DNA from: Sphaerolaimus hirsutus
Taxonomy: Eukaryota > Nematoda > Chromadorea > Monhysterida > Sphaerolaimidae
Assembly: GCA_964036195.1 (NCBI GenBank)
Contig: OZ038456.1
Span: 26,389,792-26,453,791, forward strand
Length of the DNA: 64,000 nt
Direction of reading: 5' to 3'
Below the pieces are notes generated by a model, which saw only the letters and a list, made by a program, of their open reading frames with translations, made no database searches and was not told the DNA's origin. Each line of letters starts with the position of its first letter. Positions within the stretch are counted from its first letter, which is position 1. Made by a program: the position numbers and the translations under genes. Below, piece after piece: positions 52,601 through 61,600 of the stretch.

Positions 52601-55600
52601 AAGCACAGGGTGGAAAGCAGATTGGCAAGAGAATTTGCCAAATATGACCTGGAACTATTTGCGGAAGCATCAAAGGATGATAAGAGAACAGAGATGAGAA
52701 GAGTGATTGCATCTGTAAAACAGGAGGGTGCAAAATTGGAAAGTGCAATGAATGCAGTGAAAACTCAATTTGACGCATGGAGGGATATCGTCAAGGACAT
52801 TGACGAACCCGACCAGATGGAACAAGAACAGAAGATATACCAAGACTCATATGAGGAATATGCAAATATGTCAGACTTGGTGACACAGAAAGTAGTAGCC
52901 ATGAATGTGTACATCGAAGAGTTGCAAGACATGATCCAGCAACAGAGCGGAAATACCATGTATGAAGTCAATACAGCATTCATACAGCAGATGGCTGCCC
53001 AGATGGCTCTGACAGCTCAGGGAGCTGCTCCGGGGGCCAGTTCAACCAATGCAACCACAGCAAAGAGCGTCAAATTACAGAAACTGGAAGTGGAACAGTT
53101 TACTGGGGAAATTGTCAAATTTCGATCATGGTGGCAAATGTTCGAATCCCACATCCACAATCGGACAGATTTGGAGGACATTTCCAAGTTCTCATATTTG
53201 AGGAGCTTGCTGAAAGGCTCAGCATTCGGCATGATCAGTGGATTGAGTGTGACCGCAGAAAATTATGCACCCGCAATTGCAATGCTCAAAAAGAGATATG
53301 ACCAGCCAGTTGTGGTCAGAAACACGCTGATGAGTAATATCATGAAGTTGCGACAGGCCAGGAATACCTGTCAGGATATGAGAATTTTGTTTGATGCAAT
53401 TGAAAGGCTGCTCCAGCAGTTGGAGTCACTGGGCGAATCAGTGGAACATCCAATGCTGTTGAGCCAGCTGCAACAGAAAGTGCCACCCGAGGTTCTCAGA
53501 GAAATCCAGAAGGAACAGGGAACTGAGGAAGCCTTGACGGTGGAAAAATTCAGAAAGCTGTTTGGCCAGCAGCTAGCGCTCAGTGAGGCTGTACAGCACG
53601 CGCAGCAAACTGAGGCACCAGTTCAGCAATCGCGCCAAGGATTTGGGAATAATCCCCGCGCACAGCAATTCAATAATCGATTCCAAGGCAATGGGAATCG
53701 ATTCAGAGGGCCAGAAAACCCAAGGACCAGCACAGGGAGCATGTCTGTGATCCAGAATGGTCAGAGTGCACCACAGGCTGGATTCATGAATCCTGGGAGG
53801 CCGTGTGTGTTCTGCAATGACACACAGCAATTACACTTTAATGATAAGTGTCCAAAGTTCAAAACTGCCAGAGAAAGGAGAGTGATTTTGTCAAAGGCAG
53901 AGCGATGCCTGAGATGCCTGCAGAAAGGGCATTACATGAATCAATGTCAATTTACGAGAAGTTGCTTCTATTGCAAGTCCAATAGGCACCACACGGCAGT
54001 GTGCCCAGAGAAATTTGGTGACAATGGCAATGGAAACGCTGGACGGCAAATTCCAGCGTTTAGAGCAAATGGTCAACAGAATGGCCAGCAATCAGCAAAC
54101 AATGGCAGAAAGTCTGTGCCGACGGCCGGTCGACCAGCACAGAGCCAACAGAGAAAGGCTACAGTGAATTGTGTCACTGTGGAAGAAGCTGGACCAGAAA
54201 TGGTAGAGACAGAAACCATATCCAGCACAGTGGTTACAGAACCAAATACAAAGCAACAAAATACGTCAGTGAACCTGTCAGTAAACAGGAATATGTCAAT
54301 GCTGATGACAGCCAGAACCGTGATTGAGGCTTCAGAAATGGAAACAGAGATGGAGCCTGAACAGCCACCACTACAGATTCAAGCGTTCTTGGACACAGGA
54401 TCCCAGGGAACGTACATGTCAGAGAAAGTGGCCAAGAAACTCAATTTGAAGAGTACAGGTGAACACCACATCCAGGTGTACACATTCGGAAATGAAAAGC
54501 CGCACTATAAAGTAGTACAGCAAGTGGAATTCAGAATGCGGCTCAGAAATGGCTAGAAAGTGGAAATGGTGGCAGATGTGGTCCCGACGTTGACCACAGA
54601 ACAAGTCAAAGTGCCTGTGTCAGAACAGGACGAAAGGTACCTGCAGAAGTACTTCCCGGATGAGAGTTACTTTGCAGACAGAATTCCCAAGGACAAAGGG
54701 ACAGAGTGCAAGTTCAAGCCAGACATTATAGTGGGCTTGAATTATTTCTGGGACTTGATGTCCAGAAACACCAGCACCACCAGACTTCCGTCAGGATTGT
54801 ATGTCATTCCATCAGAATTGGGATTGCTGATGGGAGGTGGGCAGCTGACGAGCAACAGAAATCAATGGACCACGGATGGTGCATATCCAGTGGTGGTCAA
54901 CACAATTGTGCATCAAATTCAGAGAGAAAAGTGGTACGAGGAAGCACCGTTGTCAATTGCTCCTGTACCAAATGTCAAAGACATGGATAGACTGGATACC
55001 ATTGGCATAATGGACCAGCCAGACCTCGTCGAGGACGATGAGGCCATCAAGCAATTCAATGAGAGTGTACAGAGAAACCCAGATGGACGGTACTCTGTAA
55101 AGTTCATGTACAAACCAAATTTGCATGAACTCCCAGATAACAAAGCAATGGCGTTCAAGAGGTTCAGGTACCTCACCAACAGGCTCAAGAGAGACCCAGA
55201 ATTACTGGAGAAAATTCAGGCAATCATGAAAGCACAAGAGGAGCAAGGAGTGATTGAAAAGGTTCAAGAGGATATTATGGATGGTAGAAAGTTCCATATA
55301 TTGCCTCATCAACCAGTGATAACGCCAGAGAAAACTACCACAAAGGTCAGAGAGGTATATGATGCCTCAGCGAAACCGCCAGGCATGCCAAGCTTGAATG
55401 AGTGCATGTACCGCGGTCCAGTTATACTACCACAGCTGGTAGGGATGCTGATGCGATTCCGATTGCATGGAATTGCACTGGTCGCAGATATAGAGAAAGC
55501 GTTTCTGCAGATCAGTCTGCAGGACAGTGACAGAGATGTGACAAGATTTCTGTGGTACAAGGATCCTACGAAACCATCTATGGAGGACAACATTCAGATT

Positions 55601-58600
55601 TACAGATTTGCCAGAGTGCCATTTGGTATAATCTGCAGCCCAGCGCTGCTGGCGCTGACAGTTAGATACCACCTGAATCAAGCTGGCACAGAGAATGCAA
55701 AGTTGATCGATGAAAATCTGTATGTGGATAATTTGATCCTCAGCGTGGACACAGAGCAGAAAGCAATTGAATTGTACCAGGAATCCAAAGTGTTGTTCAC
55801 AGAGGCACAGATGAATCTGAGAGAATGGAACAGCAACAATAAGAGCTTTACTTGGCAATTGGCAGAGTCAGATGTGGCCAAGGAAATTGTCACAACAGTC
55901 CTAGGAATGAAATGGGACATAGAAAGCGACCAGATGTGGCTAAAAACGCCAAAGACAGTTCAGCAATCACAATTATCAGAAACTGACCAGAAAATCAAAC
56001 TTCCCACGAAAAGGACAGTCGCAAAGGTGACTGCGGGATGTTTTGATCCAATGGGACTCGTTAGTCCTGTCCTACTGCCAGCAAAGAGATTTTTGCAAAC
56101 GTTATGGCATTCAGGACCAAGTGCCAAAGAGTGGGATACTCCCCTGTCTGAGGAACAGACAGCAATTTGGCAGCAATTAGAGACAGAGTTGCTCAAAGTT
56201 GGACAGATCAAGTTCAACAGAAATTTGAATTATCAGAGTGGTGCAGATGCACAACTGCACATTTTCGTCGATGCCTCAGCAATAGCATACAGCGCGGCGG
56301 CATACATATGCCAGAAAACAGAAAATGACAGCGGCACGTCAAGCCTGCTGTACTCCAGATTGAGACTCGCTCCAAAGAAACCAGAAGTGACAATTCCACG
56401 GCTGGAATTGTTAGCAATGTTGATTGGCAGCAGAATGTCAAAGTTTATTCACAAAGAGCTCAAGGACGTCAAATTCAGTCAAACAGTTGTATGGTCAGAT
56501 TCAACCTGTTGTCTGAAGTGGCTGACAACAGCGAAGCCACTGGCATGTTTTGTCAAGAACAGATTGGATGAAATCAGGAAAATTCAGAGTGAGACAGAAA
56601 ACATGCATATCAGACACATCGCAGGACTGGAGAACCCAGCTGACATGGCTACAAGAGGCATGAATATGTCAGAGTTGGAAGGCAGTAACCTGTGGTGGAA
56701 AGGGCCAGAATGGCTGATGACTGGAGAGTGGCCAGAGCCAAAAGTGGAGCCAATTACGCCAGAAGTAATGGCAGAAATCAAGAAAGAAGAGCTCAAGTTC
56801 CCAAAAGCCAGTCCAATTTACCTGGGCGCCACACAACAAGTGGTCAGTGACCCAGATGCCAGCAATGTGCAAGCTGATGAAAGCAAACAAAGCAACCCAT
56901 TGGGAATTGAGATACAAAGATTCTCATCATTGACAAAGTTACTGGATGCAACAGTATACGTGATGAGATTTGTGCGACAGATGCACAAAAAGCGCAACAG
57001 AAATGACAGTCAGAATGGATTGTCAGAAATCATGGAAAGTATCTGTGGTACAATAAAACCACAGGGGATTATCAGCATTGAAGAGAGAGAGATTGCGTTG
57101 AGATACTGGATCAAAGTGACGCAACAGAATCATTACAAAGGAGTGGCAGAGATTCTGGCAACAGACCACAACAGAGGCAGCCAGAATGGCAAGAAAGCAG
57201 CTGCAGACCAGCAGTTGATCAAATGGCTCAATGTGCAAATGCATCAGGATGGAATCCTGAAGTGCCACGGCAGAATGGAGCATACAGACCCACAGGAGGT
57301 CACAGTGCCACTCATACTGTTGCCAGCAACGGCTACAGTAACTCAGCTGATTGTCAGAGACCAGCATGAGAAGTTGATGCACGCAGGAGTGCAACACACA
57401 TTGGCAGCGATCAGACAAAAGTACTGGATTACACAGGGCAGACGGGTGATCTACAATGTGACGAGAACCTGCCCAACATGTAAGAAATTGGGAGCGAAGC
57501 CGTACCAGCTTCCACCAATGCCAGATTTACCAGAAACCAGAGTTCAGAGAGCCAGACCGTTCCAGTACACGGGCTTGGATTATTTGGGACCAGTTTGGTA
57601 CAAAGTGGACAAAGATCACAGGAAAATGTGGATCTGTTTGTTCACATGTATGGTGACACGTGCAGTTCACCTGGAAAGTGTGCTGGACATGACAGCACAG
57701 GAATTCCTGAACGCAGTCAGGAGATTCATCGCCAGGCGTGGAAAGCCTGAGGCAGTGATTTCAGATAATGCGACGCAATTCAAATTGACAGAGAAAGTGC
57801 TCAGCACAAGCACGGACAAGGCCATTAATACTGGGAAAGAATGGTCAGAAATGATCAAAAGTGGAGCAGTACAGACTTACTGCTCACAGCAACAAATCCA
57901 GTGGAACATGACTACTCCTATGGCACCATGGCAGGGAGGAGTCTATGAGAGAATGGTGGGCATCACCAAGAAACATTTCAAGGCAGCTGTGGGGCACAGA
58001 ATGTTAACCCTGCAAGAATTGTTGACACTTCTGCCAGAAGTCGAAGCAGTGATCAACAGCAGGCCAATCTCTTACATCTATGGTGATGTAAAGAGCCTCA
58101 GAGTGCTGACGCCAAAAGACTTCCTGACAGGGGAAGGTCAGATTGGAGCACCACAGTTTGACGCAGACAAAGATGGAGAATTTGTGCCCAGAATGGATAA
58201 CGTAGCGAAACTGCAGAAATATTGGGAGACAACCCAGCAAACTTTGAATAAGTTCTGGGACTTATGGCATCAGGAGTATATCCCGAGCTTGAGGGAAAGG
58301 ACTCAGGTGACACACAAACATGGCAGATTGACAGCGACTCAAGAACCCAAAGTGAATGAAGTTGTGCTGATTTATGAAGAGAACATGCCCAGAGGTGCAT
58401 GGAGGATGGGTCGCATCGAGCAGTTAGAGCCCAGCAAAGATGGACAGATTCGCTCAGCAAAAGTCAGAACTGCCAACAGAAATGTGGTCAGCAGACCACT
58501 CAATCAATTGTATCCGCTGGAAATCAATTCAAAAACAATGGATATCCCAGAGACAGCAGTGACAGTCAAAGTGGATTTACTGGACCCAGCAATTGTCCAG

Positions 58601-61600
58601 AAACATGTCAGAAATCAGAGCTCGAACAAAGACTCTGTACCAGACCCTACTCAGAGGAACTCAGCGTCAGACAGAGTCCTGAGGAGTGCAACAGGGAAAA
58701 CCACAGCAACCACCAGCAGTCTAGTGATTGGAATGCTGTGCATGGTGTTGATGCTGACAGGCATGTCAGAGTCAGCAACGCTGAGAGAAGCCAGCAAAGC
58801 TTACAGCGAAGTATTTTCCAGAACATACGTTCTAGAAACCTCGACAGTAAGGCCACCATCATTGGCAGCGCATCATGGATTGCCGCCTTTGCCTTCAGAA
58901 TGGCCACCAAAATCTGTCAGAGAAATGCAGACTTATGAGAGATTCAAGGATGCAATCAAGGATCATCCTGTGGAACAGGTGATCAATTTGCAAAGCCAGA
59001 AGTATCAGATTTGCACCAGTGGAAGGCATGGACATGCGCTTACAGTTCCTGAAGAAGTGCAGTGCCATATCCCACCAAGGAATTTTGTCAAGGCAATGAA
59101 AGTTACACTTTACGCACAGAGACAGATTCCACAGAAAGAGAAAGCATACAGATGCTACATCAGAATCAAAGAAATCATCACACACACCAGTTTCTGGGGA
59201 GCGAAAGGCATTACAGGCAATTTTGAGAAATACCAGCAAGTTGGCGTGGTAGCCTGTAACTATGCAAGAATTCACAAGATGTTCAGAGGAACACCTTTGG
59301 TAGAAATGGAACCCAGAGTGTGGACAACCAATCAAACCTTGAATGTGGAATATTCATGGTGTTGTCATGACAAAGAAAATGTCGTCAGAAACTTCTACAT
59401 GGAAGAAGGAACCGTGGCTTCACTCGATGGAAAGACTGTAATCAGCGACTTGCAAGATTTCAGCCAGTGCAGAGCCATGATGGGACATTGCAGAGACCAC
59501 AATTATGGAATTACAGTGTGGGATACAGAGAACTTCAAGCATCAATGTGCATATGAGAGAATTGGCAGATTCAAATCAGAGATATCTGGCCAGACAATTA
59601 TTGTATCAAAATTGCAAGCAGCATACTCCCACAGCAACAAGACAAAGAGGCCAATTGGCTCAGAATGTGTTCCAGGAGACACATACTACACCGATCAAGG
59701 AGGTGTATTCATCCAGTTTGACAGAAGAGAAGATGTGCCTGTAGAATGGGCAATGCCAGGAAAGATAGTGGAGGCGAGAGAGTCGACAATCAGTGGAACA
59801 CTGTATGCCAGATTGGACGACAGAAACTCCAAGTTTCAGTTCCTGCAACATGTAGTCAGAGAGATGACTCAGGCACAATTTGCGATTGTATGGCATCAGT
59901 TATGTCAACTTCGCAAGAACCAGCTGGACATGTTGACTCAGCTTTTCCGCATCGATCCAACACTGGGGATTTGAGCCATGCTGGGAAGACAGGATGTTCA
60001 TGCAGAATGGGCTGGAGAAGCAATTATGTTTTGGGAATGCAAGGAAGTGCAGCCATACATAATTTATCAGACAGGAAAAGTGGGAGAGACATGTTACAAA
60101 TACACACCAATGAGATTGGACAAAGACGGGCCCTTGTGGTTCAAGAGCCCAGGCAGCAGAGACTTGGTGGAGAAATCACCAGAAGAGGACTGCAGCCACA
60201 CTACACCGCACCTGTACAGAAATGAGCATGGACAATGGAAGTCCGCACATGGAATGGTGCATGTCACAGAGACGCCAATTGAAATGACATGGAAAGGACA
60301 GTGGCAGGCCTTCACGTTTGACGCGCCTCACCTGTTCACCAACATTGTCAACAGAGCGACCAATTTCATGGATGTCAGAGGCCAGATTCAGAGACTACAG
60401 AATTTGGAGCATGTGCAGAACCAGTTGATCGATTACACAGCAGATATGTCATTGGATCCCAGAGTGATCAGAAATTCAATAGAAGGCATTGGAGCTGGAA
60501 TTGGACAGACAGCAGCAGGAATCGGCAAAGCATATGGTCACTATATATCTGGAGTGTCAAAAGGGTACACCAACTTTATGGGAGGAATGCTGAAAGGACC
60601 CTTTCAAGTGATCATCAACACAATCGCAATGCTGCTGGGGATCACAATCCTGATAGCCGGAATCGTAGCTGCAGGATACCTGTGGTACAATTGGAGAATT
60701 GCCACATGAAAGCCAGTGATTCCACCGTGTGTATACACATGCATATGGAAATGCATAGTGTGTCCATTCAAATGCATATGGCTATGCTTCAGAGCCATCA
60801 GATACACTATCAAGAAATCAACTCAGAAAGAGACCAATTATCCACAAAGAAAAGTACGCAAGACAGAGTTGAGACCAGCAATCAAGAGGAGAGCCAGATC
60901 CAACTCAACACAGTCCGTCAGATTTGCCAGGAGAGCAGAAACAGAAGACAGAATGGCAAAGTCACTATCAGCATATGTTCAGCCAGATGAAAGTTCAGCT
61001 GATGAAGGACAAGTCAGAGCCAGGAACAGAGACAGTATTCACATGCCTGATATCCGCAAATTCACCACACGCGAACGCGCAGGAAGCGACACGGGCAACT
61101 ACCTGCTTCATCATCAGGCTAGGTCGGCGTTGGCATCACCAACAACCGGACCTGCAACTTCACGCACACCCACGACTTCGCGCACGACCACGTTCACCAC
61201 CGAGGCGACTGTGGAAACGCCACTCATCACTTTGGCACCCACCACCACCAGCATGTGACGTTGCTGCAACAACGGGGTGCAGCAATTCTTCCGCCCGGAG
61301 TGTGCTGACCGTGGCAAAATGGATGGATAAAGAAATACAGAGAATTGATAATTAGGTTCATATTCGCACATTTACTTATTTGCACTAATTTACAATTTAT
61401 GCACTATATTAATTTACCACGCAAATTGTATTTCCTGCACTATATTATTTACCCATGGAGAATATTCGATTAGGAAAGTGTTCTATAAGTTATTGATAGG
61501 TTTATGTGGAATGTTTAGGTTAAAAAGTCAAATATGTTATTATTAGGTGTATTAATATAAAATTAGGCTCATTCAACTCGCCGTAATTTTCTGATCATGA

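Noticed and set aside
57023-57418. Minus-strand and alternative-frame open frames within 52.5-61.3 kb
   Set aside because: Shadows of the BEL coding frame; no independent domain evidence.
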